DNA from: Bacteroidales bacterium
GTDB lineage: Bacteria > Bacteroidota > Bacteroidia > Bacteroidales > F082
Assembly (NCBI GenBank): GCA_030690365.1
Contig: JAUYGX010000079.1
Location: forward strand, 26,249-90,248
DNA: 64,000 nt
Reading direction: 5' to 3'
Shown piece after piece: positions 17,857-27,064 of this stretch. The notes beneath the pieces were generated by a model. It saw nothing but the letters and a program-made list of their open reading frames with translations. It was not told the origin of the DNA and searched no databases. Position 1 is the stretch's first letter; every line of letters starts with the position of its first letter. The position numbers and the translations under genes were made by a program.

Positions 17857-19029
17857 ATGAATGCATATATAGTAGGCGGATACCGGTCACCCATTGGAAA
17901 GGCCCCCAGAGGCAGTTTTCGTTTCACCCGACCCGACGACATCGCCGCAATAGTTATCCGGCATTTACTTGCCGACTTCCCACAAATCCAACATACCCGC
18001 ATCGACGATGTGGTGGTTGGGAATGCTTTCCCGGAAGCGGAATCAGGTTTCAACATGGGACGTATGCTCTCGCTGATGTCCATGGACACCGTGGAAGTTC
18101 CCGGTTCTACCATTAACAGGTATTGCGCCTCTGGCCTCGAATCCATCGCCATCGCTTCCGCGAAAATTACCGCAGGACTGGCCGATATTATCATTGCAGG
18201 TGGTGCCGAAAGCATGTCGATGATCTCGATAGGCGGATGGAGACAAGTGCCTAATCCCGACGTGGCCAAAAACCATCCCAAGTGGTATTTAAACATGGGG
18301 CTTACCAGCGAAATGGTGGCCAAAGAGTACAACATATCACGTGAAGCCCAGGATCAGTTTGCCGTAAAATCAGTTGAAAAAGCACTGGCTGCCATCGATG
18401 CGGGCAAGTTTAAACAAGAGATCGTACCTTTCACCATCAAAGAAAACATGGTGGTAAACGATAAACTCATCACCAAAGAAAAGATTTTTGATACGGATGA
18501 AGGCCCCCGCCGTGGAACAACCCTGGAAGCCCTGTCAAAACTACGTCCGGCCTTTTCCGCTAACGGATTCTCTACTGCCGGAAACTCTTCGCAGATGTCG
18601 GATGGAGCTGCCTTTGTGTTGGTGGTTTCCGAAAAAATACTCAAAGAATTCAACCTGACCCCCATCGCACGCTTGGTAGATTATCAGGTAGCGGGCGTGG
18701 AACCTTATAAAATGGGCGTCGGTCCCATTGCGGCCATCCCAAAAGTGCTGAAACATGCCGGGATGAACCTCAGCCAGATTGATGGCATCGAACTCAACGA
18801 AGCCTTTGCATCACAATCCATAGCTGTGATTAAAGAACTCGGCCTGGACGAAAGCAAAGTCAATGTAAATGGGGGTGCCATCGCACTAGGTCATCCACTG
18901 GGTGCTACGGGTTCCAAACTCACCGTTCAGTTGATGAACGAGCTCAAACGCACCGGAGGAAAATATGGGTTGGTGACCATGTGCATTGGCACAGGTCAGG
19001 GAGGTGCCGGCATATTCGAAATGCTCTAA
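17857..19029 (+). CDS. fadA: Acetyl-CoA acyltransferase (beta-ketothiolase)
   Basis: The 390-residue enzyme performs the last, thiolytic step of beta-oxidation. The nucleophile Cys90 lies in NRYCASGLE, the catalytic His346 in ALGHPLGATG and Cys376 in CIGTGQGGAG, so the active site is complete. The length is typical for thiolases. It sits between fadN and the acyl-CoA dehydrogenase in the same direction, with short gaps (30 and 41 bp). Confidence 0.95.
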   Translation: MNAYIVGGYRSPIGKAPRGSFRFTRPDDIAAIVIRHLLADFPQIQHTRIDDVVVGNAFPEAESGFNMGRMLSLMSMDTVEVPGSTINRYCASGLESIAIASAKITAGLADIIIAGGAESMSMISIGGWRQVPNPDVAKNHPKWYLNMGLTSEMVAKEYNISREAQDQFAVKSVEKALAAIDAGKFKQEIVPFTIKENMVVNDKLITKEKIFDTDEGPRRGTTLEALSKLRPAFSANGFSTAGNSSQMSDGAAFVLVVSEKILKEFNLTPIARLVDYQVAGVEPYKMGVGPIAAIPKVLKHAGMNLSQIDGIELNEAFASQSIAVIKELGLDESKVNVNGGAIALGHPLGATGSKLTVQLMNELKRTGGKYGLVTMCIGTGQGGAGIFEML

Positions 19030-19070
19030 ACCAAATTAATTATTAGAGAACAACTTAAAAATAGATTCAC

Positions 19071-20855
19071 ATGTCAGAAAAAAAATCACTAAACGGAGGC
19101 GAGTTCTTGATCAAGGAAACCCTGGCTCAGGATGTATTTATCCCTGAAGAATTTAATGAAGAACAGCGCATGATGGCGCAAAGCTGCAAGGATTTTACAG
19201 AATCACAGGTACTTCCACAGGTAGAACAGCTTGAAAAACACGACCGCGAATTGCTTACCAAATTGCTCAAAGACGCCGGAGAACTCGGCCTTCTGGGAAT
19301 CTCTGTACCGGAAGAGTACGACGGCTTTGGGCAGAACTTTGTAACTTCTATGCTTACCGTGGAAGAAATGGGCAAAGGCTACAGTTTTGCCGTGGCCTAC
19401 TCGGCTCATACCGGCATCGGCACCCTTCCCATACTGTATTATGGTACCGAGGAACAAAAACAAAAATACCTGCCCAAGCTCGCCACAGGAGAATTTATCG
19501 GTGCCTATTGCCTTACCGAAGCCGAAGCCGGATCGGATCCCAACTCGGGGAAAACCAAAGCCGTATTAAGCGCCGATGGCACCTCCTATACCATGAATGG
19601 CGTTAAAATCTGGATCACCAACGGTGGCGTGGCCGACCTGTTGATCGTTTTTGCCAAAATTGGCGACGACAAAAACCTGAGTGCTTTTATTGTGGAAACC
19701 AATACACCCGGGATTACCATTGGTGCCGATGAAGAAAAAATGGGCATCAAAGGATCGTCCACCGTCCAGATATATTTTGACAATGCGGTGATCCCTGCTG
19801 AAAACCTGCTGGGAGAGCGCAACGGAGGGTTTAAAATTGCTTTGAACATCCTCAATCTGGGACGCATCAAGCTTTCGGGAGCAGCCGTCGGCGCTTGTAA
19901 AGGGACCATCGATCATGCCCTGCATTATGCCAACGAACGGAAACAATTTGGCACCCTCATCGCCAATTTTGGAGCCATCAAGTGGAAACTGGGAGAAATG
20001 GCCATCCGCACCTATGCTTCCGAATCGCTGACATACCGCGCCAGCCAGAACATCGACGATGCCATCCATTCGTTTATGGAACAAGGCCTCGATAAGGGAA
20101 AGGCAACTGTGGAAGGCATCCGCCAATACGCCATCGAGGCTAGTATTGCCAAGGTGTTTGGCTCAGAGGTACTCGATTATGTGGTGGATGAAGCCGTTCA
20201 GATTTACGGAGGCATGGGCTATTCGGCCGAAACCCAGGTAGAACGTGCTTACCGCGACTCGCGCATCAACCGCATTTTTGAAGGTACCAACGAAATCAAT
20301 CGCATGGTGATCGTAGGCGAATTGCTCAAACGCGCCATGAAAGGCGAAATCGACCTGATGACCCCGGCAAAGGCCGTTGGAGGGGAACTTATGGGCATCC
20401 CTGATTTTGGATCGGTCTCGACAGATTACTTCGATACAAAAAAGAAAATGGTGGTTAACTTCAAAAAGTCCATCCTCATGGTGGCAGGTGCGGCCATCCA
20501 GAAATACATGGACAAGTTTGCCGATGAGCAGGAAATATTAATGGCCCTGGCCGACATGATTATTTTAACCTATGCCGCAGAGTCGGCTTTGTTGCGCACA
20601 GAAAAACTCGGCAACACACTATCTGACGAAAAACTGGCACTGTACAAGGACATGACAGATGTGTTCTTCTATGATGTGGCTGGCAAAATCAACAAATCGG
20701 GAATAGATGCCGTCAACGCTTTTGCCACCGGGGACGAGCAACAGGCCATGCTCATGGGTATGAAACGCTTTACCAAAGCATCCAATGTAAACTCCATTGC
20801 AGCCCGTCGCCGCATTGCCGACCGCATGATCGAAAAAAATCAATATCCTTTTTAA
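19071..20855 (+). CDS. fadE: Acyl-CoA dehydrogenase (long form, FadE type)
   Basis: The 594-residue flavoenzyme introduces the 2,3-double bond in acyl-CoA. It shows the FAD-binding segment LTEAEAGSDPNS, WITNGG, and the signature RDSRINRIFEGTNEINRM in which Glu404 is the probable catalytic base. The extra 200 residues after the core dehydrogenase resemble the C-terminal extension of VLCAD and of Bacillus FadE. Electrons would pass to electron-transfer flavoprotein, whose genes are not in this window, and on to the FeS protein at 23502. Confidence 0.94.
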   Translation: MSEKKSLNGGEFLIKETLAQDVFIPEEFNEEQRMMAQSCKDFTESQVLPQVEQLEKHDRELLTKLLKDAGELGLLGISVPEEYDGFGQNFVTSMLTVEEMGKGYSFAVAYSAHTGIGTLPILYYGTEEQKQKYLPKLATGEFIGAYCLTEAEAGSDPNSGKTKAVLSADGTSYTMNGVKIWITNGGVADLLIVFAKIGDDKNLSAFIVETNTPGITIGADEEKMGIKGSSTVQIYFDNAVIPAENLLGERNGGFKIALNILNLGRIKLSGAAVGACKGTIDHALHYANERKQFGTLIANFGAIKWKLGEMAIRTYASESLTYRASQNIDDAIHSFMEQGLDKGKATVEGIRQYAIEASIAKVFGSEVLDYVVDEAVQIYGGMGYSAETQVERAYRDSRINRIFEGTNEINRMVIVGELLKRAMKGEIDLMTPAKAVGGELMGIPDFGSVSTDYFDTKKKMVVNFKKSILMVAGAAIQKYMDKFADEQEILMALADMIILTYAAESALLRTEKLGNTLSDEKLALYKDMTDVFFYDVAGKINKSGIDAVNAFATGDEQQAMLMGMKRFTKASNVNSIAARRRIADRMIEKNQYPF

Positions 20856-20879
20856 ACCCCAGCTTTGTTCTTTTAAAAA

Positions 20880-20905
20880 CCGGAGCACGGATTTCCGTGC
20901 TCCGG
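20880..20905. other. Intercistronic hairpin before the DUF4442 gene
   Basis: CCGGAGCACGG and CCGTGCTCCGG form a perfect 11-bp stem with a 4-base loop, ending 14 bp before the ATG at 20920. No T run follows on the + strand, so it is not a standard terminator. It may stabilise the upstream mRNA or limit read-through to the distal genes. Confidence 0.7.
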
Positions 20906-20919
20906 ATAATAACAACCCT

Positions 20920-21411
20920 ATGAGGCAAAAAAATAACATCGAAGCATTGGCCAACAATCATTTCAAAATGAGGATGTTCATGCTATGGAAGCTGCCGCTG
21001 GCTTTGATCGCCCGACTTCGGGTGGACAACATGACTTTGGAAAAGGCTTCGGTATCGTTACCGTATAATTACCTCAATAAAAACCCCTTCCGGTCCATTT
21101 ATTTTGCGGCACTGAGCATGGCGGCCGAGCTGAGTACCGGAATACTGGCCATGGCTCATTTGGGAAAAAACACGGTTCCAGTTTCTATGTTGGTTTTGGG
21201 TTTGAAAGCCGAATTTGTAAAAAAAGCCAAAACTCGTATTATCTTTACATGCTTGCAGGGTGAATTGATGGAGAAAACCATCGCCCAAAGCATCGCCGAA
21301 AACGAAGGCCGTACCTGTGAAGTTTTTACAGAAGGCATTGATGCCAACGGTGAGGTGGTAGCCCGGTTTTGGTTCACCTGGACATTTAAACCAAAAAAGA
21401 ACGATGTTTAA
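20920..21411 (+). CDS. DUF4442 hot-dog-fold protein (thioesterase-like)
   Basis: The 163-residue protein matches DUF4442, a hot-dog-fold family related to acyl-CoA thioesterases such as PaaI. Visible features are NPFRSIYFAALSMAAELSTG, in the position of the central hot-dog helix, and the strand FTEGIDANGEVVARFWFTW at the end. A role in removing or editing acyl-CoA fits its place between the dehydrogenase and the acyl-CoA ligase, but the substrate is unknown. Confidence 0.85.
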   Translation: MRQKNNIEALANNHFKMRMFMLWKLPLALIARLRVDNMTLEKASVSLPYNYLNKNPFRSIYFAALSMAAELSTGILAMAHLGKNTVPVSMLVLGLKAEFVKKAKTRIIFTCLQGELMEKTIAQSIAENEGRTCEVFTEGIDANGEVVARFWFTWTFKPKKNDV

Positions 21412-21532
21412 CCATTATGTAAATATTGAATTCATAAAACACCTCCTCCGTGAACCTCTGTGGTTCTCTCATTTCTCTGTGTCCTCTGCGCTTCCCGAAT
21501 CCCGAATCATAAATCCCAAATCCCCAAATCCT

Positions 21533-21549
21533 CCTGCCTATACGGCAGG
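21533..21549. repeat. REP-like CCTGCC/GGCAGG palindrome in dispersed repeat
   Basis: The arms CCTGCC and GGCAGG enclose TATAC. The surrounding bases (aaatc-rich stretch before, ggcaggcaagaaatc after) are shared with 51290-51420, marking a dispersed intergenic element. Confidence 0.55.
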
Positions 21550-21579
21550 CAAGAAATCACTAATCAAACCCCTACTCAC

Positions 21580-23409
21580 ATGAACGTACTTAGAACATTT
21601 GACATCTTAACGCAACTGGTTGAAAAATATGCCAAAGAAGATGCGCTCGCCATCAAAAGAAATGGAAAATGGGAAAAATTTTCCACCATCGAATACAAAA
21701 ACATGGCCGACCTGGTAAGCTATGGGTTGCTGGCCATGGGATTTACTAAAGGAGATAAATTGATTACCATCAGTAACAACCGACCAGAGTGGAATTTTTT
21801 GGATATGGGCATGAGCCAGATTGGTGTGGTACATGTGCCCGTCTATCCCAACATCAGTCCGGTGGAATACGAACATATTCTCACGCATTCCGATGCCCGG
21901 ATGGTGATAGTGTCATCACATGAATTCTATCAAAAAATCAAACCACTGCTAAAAAAAGCCCCCAATGTGGAGAAACTGTATACCATCGATCAGTTTCCAC
22001 GCATCCCGAACTGGGAAGAAATAACACAGATGGGCAGCGAGCATCAGGATCCCGACAAGCTGGAGAAAATCAAGGCTTCCATCGATCAGGACGACCTGAT
22101 GTCGATTATCTACACTTCCGGCACCACCGGAAGAAGCAAAGGAGTGATGCTGAGTCACCGCAATTTCATCACCAATGTGCATGGCACTACCGAAATTCTT
22201 CCTGTGAATCAACATGACCGGTTTTTAAGTTTTCTGCCTCTGTGCCACGTGCTTGAGCGCATGGTGAACTACCTGGTTCAAAACAAAGGTGCTTCGGTAT
22301 ACTATGCCGAAAGCATCGACACCATTGGCGAGAACTTGCGCGAAATCAAACCACAGGGATTTACAGCCGTACCCCGTGTAATTGAAAAGCTTTACGACAA
22401 ATTGATACTAAAGGGCAAAGAACTTACCGGCATCAAAAAAGCCCTGTTTTTCTGGGCCGTGGACCTGGGTCTTAAATTCGAACTGAACAAAGCAAATGGG
22501 TTCTTTTATGAACTTCAGCGTTCTATCGCCGACAAACTTATCTACAGCAAATGGCGTGAAGCCCTTGGCGGGAATATCAAAGTAGTTATCTCAGGAGGGG
22601 CTGCCTTGCAGGAGCGTCTGGCTCGTGTATTTAATTGCGCCCGTATTCCCATCATGGAAGGATATGGACTCACCGAAACTTCCCCCGTGATCTCCGTTAA
22701 TCAGGCAGATTATCCTTTTATGCAATTCGGCACCGTAGGCCCGGTGATCGAAAATGTGAAGGTGATGATTGCCGAAGACGGCGAAATCCTGATGAAAGGT
22801 CCCAACCTGATGCTGGGTTACTACAAAAACCAGGAGATGACCGATGAGGTCATCGACAAGGACGGATGGTTTCATACCGGAGACATCGGCATCTTACTCG
22901 ACCACAACATCCTGAAAATTACCGACCGAAAAAAGGAAATTTTTAAGCTGAGTACCGGAAAGTATGTGGCACCCCAGATAGTTGAAAACCGATTTAAGGA
23001 ATCATCGTTTATCGAACAGATTATGGTGGTTGGAGAAGGCGAAAAATACGCCGCCGCCATTATTTGCCCTACATTTCATTTTTTGCATGCCTGGTGTCAG
23101 CGTTATGGAATCAAATTTCGCGACAACAAGGACCTGATTCAGAAACCGAAGGTACTGGCGAGATACCAGCAGGAGGTAGACAAAATAAATAAAAGCCTTG
23201 GCAATCACCAGCAGTTGAAGAAGTTTGAGCTTACCTGTGCCGACTGGACTCCCGAAACCGGTGAACTTTCGCCCACACTCAAGGTAAGACGCAAGTTTCT
23301 GAAAGAAAAATACAAAATCAAATTCGACCGTTTATATGGTTATACCGATGAACCCGGACTGGTCGGGATGCCGAACAATTTGGAATCAGCAGATCCCGAA
23401 AAGGAATAA
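21580..23409 (+). CDS. fadD: Long-chain fatty acid-CoA ligase
   Basis: The enzyme activates fatty acids to acyl-CoA with ATP, feeding the upstream beta-oxidation genes. I start at the ATG at 21580 (609 residues) because the in-frame extension back to 21460 is repeat-derived sequence with no similarity. The AMP-binding motif YTSGTTGRSKGVMLSH lies near residues 175-190, GYGLTETSP near 360, and the hinge motif with HTGDIG and KITDRKKEIFKLSTGKYVAP after that. It has the short long-chain ligase form common in Bacteroidota. Confidence 0.94.
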   Translation: MNVLRTFDILTQLVEKYAKEDALAIKRNGKWEKFSTIEYKNMADLVSYGLLAMGFTKGDKLITISNNRPEWNFLDMGMSQIGVVHVPVYPNISPVEYEHILTHSDARMVIVSSHEFYQKIKPLLKKAPNVEKLYTIDQFPRIPNWEEITQMGSEHQDPDKLEKIKASIDQDDLMSIIYTSGTTGRSKGVMLSHRNFITNVHGTTEILPVNQHDRFLSFLPLCHVLERMVNYLVQNKGASVYYAESIDTIGENLREIKPQGFTAVPRVIEKLYDKLILKGKELTGIKKALFFWAVDLGLKFELNKANGFFYELQRSIADKLIYSKWREALGGNIKVVISGGAALQERLARVFNCARIPIMEGYGLTETSPVISVNQADYPFMQFGTVGPVIENVKVMIAEDGEILMKGPNLMLGYYKNQEMTDEVIDKDGWFHTGDIGILLDHNILKITDRKKEIFKLSTGKYVAPQIVENRFKESSFIEQIMVVGEGEKYAAAIICPTFHFLHAWCQRYGIKFRDNKDLIQKPKVLARYQQEVDKINKSLGNHQQLKKFELTCADWTPETGELSPTLKVRRKFLKEKYKIKFDRLYGYTDEPGLVGMPNNLESADPEKE

Positions 23410-23501
23410 GATCCCCCGGCAGGGTGGAATTTATTCTCGTTCTAAAGCACTAATTTGTTAATCTTGCACCAGATTTATTTGATAACCAACATGACCGTTT
23501 T

Positions 23502-25574
23502 ATGATAAAGCAACTCATCTTTCTGATCGTATTGTTGATTACCCTAACCGTGTTTGCTTACTCGATGATGCGGTATTTCAGGTACTTTAAATTCACCAAA
23601 AAATACCCGATCCACGATTTCGGCAAACGGCTGTGGATCACCATTAAGATTGCGTTCCTTCAGCAAAAGATCTTACGGCGACCCGTGGTGGGCCTTATGC
23701 ATTCTATGGTTTGGTGGGGCTTTATCGTCATTTTATTTGGCAGCATCGAAATGGTAATCGATGGCCTCTTCGGCACCGAAAAAATCCTCTTTTCACTAGG
23801 ACCTGTGTACAATTTCCTGATGGCATCGGGCGATGTTTTTGGATTGGTCATTGCCCTGGCGATACTGGCCTTCCTGTTCCGCAGGCTGCTTATGCACATC
23901 AAGCGGTTTTATGGTCCCGAGATGAAACCCGTTTCAAAAGCCGACGCCAATCTGGCCCTGATCATCATCCTGGTGCTGATGATCAGTCTTTTGGGGATGA
24001 ACACTTTTTATGTAGCCTGGTCAACAAGAGTAGGCGGTGAAGTTTTGGGAGTTTATCCGGTAAGTCAGTATCTGGCTGGTTTCTTCAAAAACATGGTCCC
24101 TGCCGAATCGCAGTTGCTGTATCAAATCAACTGGTGGACCCACATCGTCCTGATTTTCATCTTTGCCAACATTCTCCCCTATTCCAAACATTTCCACGTG
24201 TTTATGTCGGTTCCCAATGTGTTTGTCAGCAAGATAAAACCACTGGGAACCATCGACAACATGGAAAATATCACCAAAGAGGTGAAATTGATGTTGAATC
24301 CGGATACCGCTTTCGCGGAAGCGACCGAAGAAGATGGCGAGCCCGAACGATTTGGGGCCAAAGATGTTCAGGACCTCAACTGGGTGAACTACCTCAACTC
24401 TCTGTCGTGTACCGAATGCGGGCGTTGTACCTCGGTTTGTCCGGCCAACATCACCGGCAAACTGCTTTCACCCCGCAAAATCATGATGGACACCCGTGCC
24501 AGGATGAAAGAAAAAGGTCCGGGAATGCTCAAGGAAGGTGTTGGCTTCGACGATGGAAGATCGCTCCTCACCACTTTTATAACTGAAGAGGAACTCTGGG
24601 CCTGTACCATGTGCAATGCCTGTGTCCAGGAATGCCCGGTAAACATTAACCAACCAGCCATCATCCTCGATATGCGCCGCTATCTGGTGATGGAAGAATC
24701 CAAAGCTCCCTCCGGGTTGAACAGCATGTTTGCCAACATCGAAAACAACGGTGCTCCCTGGCAGTTTTCAGCCGAAGACCGTATGAACTGGGCCGAAGGT
24801 CTGGAAGTCCCGCTGATAGCCGACAAAACCGAAAAACCTGAATTCCTTTTGTGGGTGAGTTCAGCCGGCGCCTTCGACGACCGCTACAAGAAAGTGATGC
24901 GCGCTTTTGTGGGCATCCTCAATCACCTCAAAGTGGACTATGCCGTGCTGGGAGTTGAAGAATCCGACAGTGGTGATGTAGCCCGCCGGACAGGAAACGA
25001 GATGCTGTTCCAGATGCAAGCCCTCACCAACATCGAAGTCCTTAATAGCTACGAGGTGAAAAAAATCCTCACCTGCGATCCCCACGATTTCAACACCCTG
25101 AAAAATGAATATGGCGACCTGGGCGGACATTATGAGGTAACCCACCACTCTCAGTTCCTGCAACAGATGATCGATTCCGGAAAAATCAATCCTATTCAGG
25201 GAGATCTGGCCAATAAAAAAATTACTTACCACGATCCTTGTTATTTAGGTCGTGCCAACGGTGAATACGAAGCTCCCCGTTCGGTTCTCAATGCCATTCC
25301 ATCCACAAAAACAGAAATGAAACGGAACAAAAGTTTTGGCCTGTGCTGCGGTGCCGGTGGCGGACAAATGTTTAAAGAAGCAGAAAAAGGCACCAAAGAA
25401 GTCTTTATCGAACGTACCGAAGAAGCGCTGGCCACAGGTTGCGATATCATCGCCACCGCCTGCCCGTTCTGCATGACCATGATGACCGATGGCATCAAAT
25501 ACAAAAACAAGGAAGAGTCGGTGAAGAACTACGACATTGCCGAACTGGTGAGCATGGGGTTGGGATTGGGGTAG
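23502..25574 (+). CDS. Membrane FeS electron-transfer protein (HdrD/CCG type, FadF-like)
   Basis: The 690-residue protein probably passes electrons from acyl-CoA dehydrogenase and ETF to quinone. Residues 1-235 hold several membrane helices like nitrate reductase gamma subunit. Two [4Fe-4S] motifs follow, CTECGRCTSVCP from Cys303 and CTMCNACVQECP from Cys368. The C-terminal CCG domain shows HDPCYLGR, LCCGAGGGQMF and ACPFCMTMM. The same architecture occurs in Bacillus FadF, encoded with FadE, which supports this role. It is 92 bp downstream of fadD in the same direction and may have its own promoter. Confidence 0.9.
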   Translation: MIKQLIFLIVLLITLTVFAYSMMRYFRYFKFTKKYPIHDFGKRLWITIKIAFLQQKILRRPVVGLMHSMVWWGFIVILFGSIEMVIDGLFGTEKILFSLGPVYNFLMASGDVFGLVIALAILAFLFRRLLMHIKRFYGPEMKPVSKADANLALIIILVLMISLLGMNTFYVAWSTRVGGEVLGVYPVSQYLAGFFKNMVPAESQLLYQINWWTHIVLIFIFANILPYSKHFHVFMSVPNVFVSKIKPLGTIDNMENITKEVKLMLNPDTAFAEATEEDGEPERFGAKDVQDLNWVNYLNSLSCTECGRCTSVCPANITGKLLSPRKIMMDTRARMKEKGPGMLKEGVGFDDGRSLLTTFITEEELWACTMCNACVQECPVNINQPAIILDMRRYLVMEESKAPSGLNSMFANIENNGAPWQFSAEDRMNWAEGLEVPLIADKTEKPEFLLWVSSAGAFDDRYKKVMRAFVGILNHLKVDYAVLGVEESDSGDVARRTGNEMLFQMQALTNIEVLNSYEVKKILTCDPHDFNTLKNEYGDLGGHYEVTHHSQFLQQMIDSGKINPIQGDLANKKITYHDPCYLGRANGEYEAPRSVLNAIPSTKTEMKRNKSFGLCCGAGGGQMFKEAEKGTKEVFIERTEEALATGCDIIATACPFCMTMMTDGIKYKNKEESVKNYDIAELVSMGLGLG

Positions 25575-25951
25575 AGTATGTGCTGATCTGGTGGTTACTT
25601 TTCAATGTATGATATTTCAAGTACTTGCTTATCTGATGTCCTGACTTCGACACTGGGACACCCAAATTTACGATAAGCTTCCGAGAATTCAATATTTGAA
25701 ATCATTTCATATTTTTTTGTTGATTATGCGATTCTTAAGCACTTAAAACAAGCCGAGACACATGTTGTCGAAGTCAGGAAAAAATGACAAGGTGCAGCGC
25801 ACAACCCAGGAATAAATTCCAGGGTTACAATATCGGCCATACCTGACGGTATTGGATGCTCATTAAAAGTGGATTGTCATTCCGACTGAGCGGACGCCAG
25901 GAGCGAACGGAGGAATCTACTCTTACCTCCTGACTTCGACACTGGGACTCC
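25575..25951. other. Gene-free stretch with nested IS-end repeats and dispersed repeat
   Basis: No gene was seen. A 21-bp direct repeat (tcctgacttcgacactggga plus c) lies at 25639-25659 and 25928-25948, and the inverted core tgtcgaagtcagg at 25766-25778. The second copy abuts the end of the IS remnant, so these look like IS ends. Bases 25809-25843 are a copy of the dispersed ggaataaattccagggttac repeat. Confidence 0.55.
25809..25843. repeat. Dispersed ggaataaattccagggttac repeat, copy A
   Basis: This 35-bp stretch recurs inverted at 45561-45605 and directly at 53753-53794 with few changes. The element lies only in intergenic DNA. Confidence 0.55.
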
Positions 25952-26370
25952 CTAAAAGTTTTTCCAAAAATTTTCATCGAATAGCATGGCAATTGACCTA
26001 TGCCTTGTAGTTAGAAGCATTGTCTTTGTCAAGGTATTCCCGCTAACTGGCAAGTTGATTTTTATCGTGGTAATCGTTTTTGCAATACCCAAAACCTTGT
26101 CTACACTCATGTTTATGCGATTTATTTTCAACACTCTTTCGAGCTCCTTGTAAACCTTGTATGCCACAAAACAGATACAGACATGGGCTTCAATCCTTTT
26201 TGGGGTAAAATGGAACATCGGTCTCATTTCAATCGTCCCCTTGGTGATACTGAATGCCCTTTCGACTGACCATAAGCCGCTGTATTGCTCATATACTTCT
26301 TTTGCAGCAAGATCAGTATTGGTCAGATATCCCTTGAGCCCATCCCATTTCTCATCCTGTTCGATCCTGC
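25952..26370 (-). pseudogene. C-terminal remnant of an IS1634-like (IS4 superfamily) transposase
   Basis: The minus-strand frame from about 26368 to 25952 encodes EKWDGLKGYLTNTDL, then YSGLWSVERAFSITKGTIEM and RPMFHFTPKRIEAHVCICF, the C-terminal catalytic block of IS1634-family transposases, with the Glu in SVERAF probably part of the DDE triad. The N-terminal two thirds are missing. Upstream it runs directly into an IS630-like fragment in another frame, so the element is dead. Confidence 0.75.
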
Positions 26371-26998
26371 CCTGGTTTCATTGGGGTTGAAAGCCGCGCA
26401 TCCGATATTAATTGTTTTGGGGATTCATCCATGCAAACTACTGGATTACAATCATCATATGGTCTTTTATAAACATCAAGCACTTGCTCCATGTTTGCTA
26501 CAAACTCGCTGTTAGATTCTGGTGGAATTACCCAACCCTTTACTTTCCAAGGCTTAAGTTCATTTTTTTTAAAACATTACCGACAGAAACATAGGAAATG
26601 CTCTCTACATATTGTAATTCAACCATCTTGTCAGCTAATAACCTTAAAGACCATTTTGCAAATCCAGTAGGCGGCTCACTACAGCAGAGCTTAACTAACT
26701 TTGCCTCTACATCCCCATCAATTTTTACATCATATATGCGGGAACTTGGCCTACGTTCCAAAACCGCTTCAAATCCTTCTTCGACAAATTTTTTCTTTAC
26801 ACGGTCAATGGTGCGCATGCCAATTTTTAAAACCTTGCTAATTTGCTCGTTAGTAACTTTTTCAGCATATTCTCCCTCATCACAGTTTAACAAAATGTAT
26901 GCGCCACGAAACGTTTGAGATGTATGCGACCCTTTGTTTATGATTGCCATAAGATCTTTGACCTCTTCCTGACTTAATTTTACAGTGTATCTTACCAT
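26364..26998 (-). pseudogene. IS630 family transposase, two frames, truncated
   Basis: The first frame (26998-26540, 152 residues) encodes the helix-turn-helix half: MVRYTVKLSQEEVKDL, ISKVLKIGMRTIDRVKKKF and PPTGFAKWSLRLLADKMV. At a run of eight A on the minus strand (26549-26556) a -1 shift continues into NELKPWKVKGWVIPPESN and the first catalytic Asp in VVCMDESPKQLI. IS630 elements often use -1 frameshifting on A AAA AAA-type sites, so the shift may be programmed. The second frame breaks at MKPGQ near 26366, where IS1634-like sequence begins; the last catalytic residues are lost. Confidence 0.8.
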
Positions 26999-27064
26999 CG
27001 TTTTTCAACAAAGATACAAATAATTACGTCATATTATACTTAACTTAACACTAGTTCTTAATTT

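Noticed and set aside
15646..20126. Long open frames opposite the fad genes, for example 15646-16287 and 19566-20126 on the minus strand
   Set aside because: They lie entirely inside well-supported enzymes on the other strand, have no recognisable motifs or signal peptides, and result from the GC-rich codon use of those genes.
20880..20905. Calling the strong hairpin a terminator
   Set aside because: No T run follows on the + strand and the next gene starts 14 bp later in the same direction with a related role.
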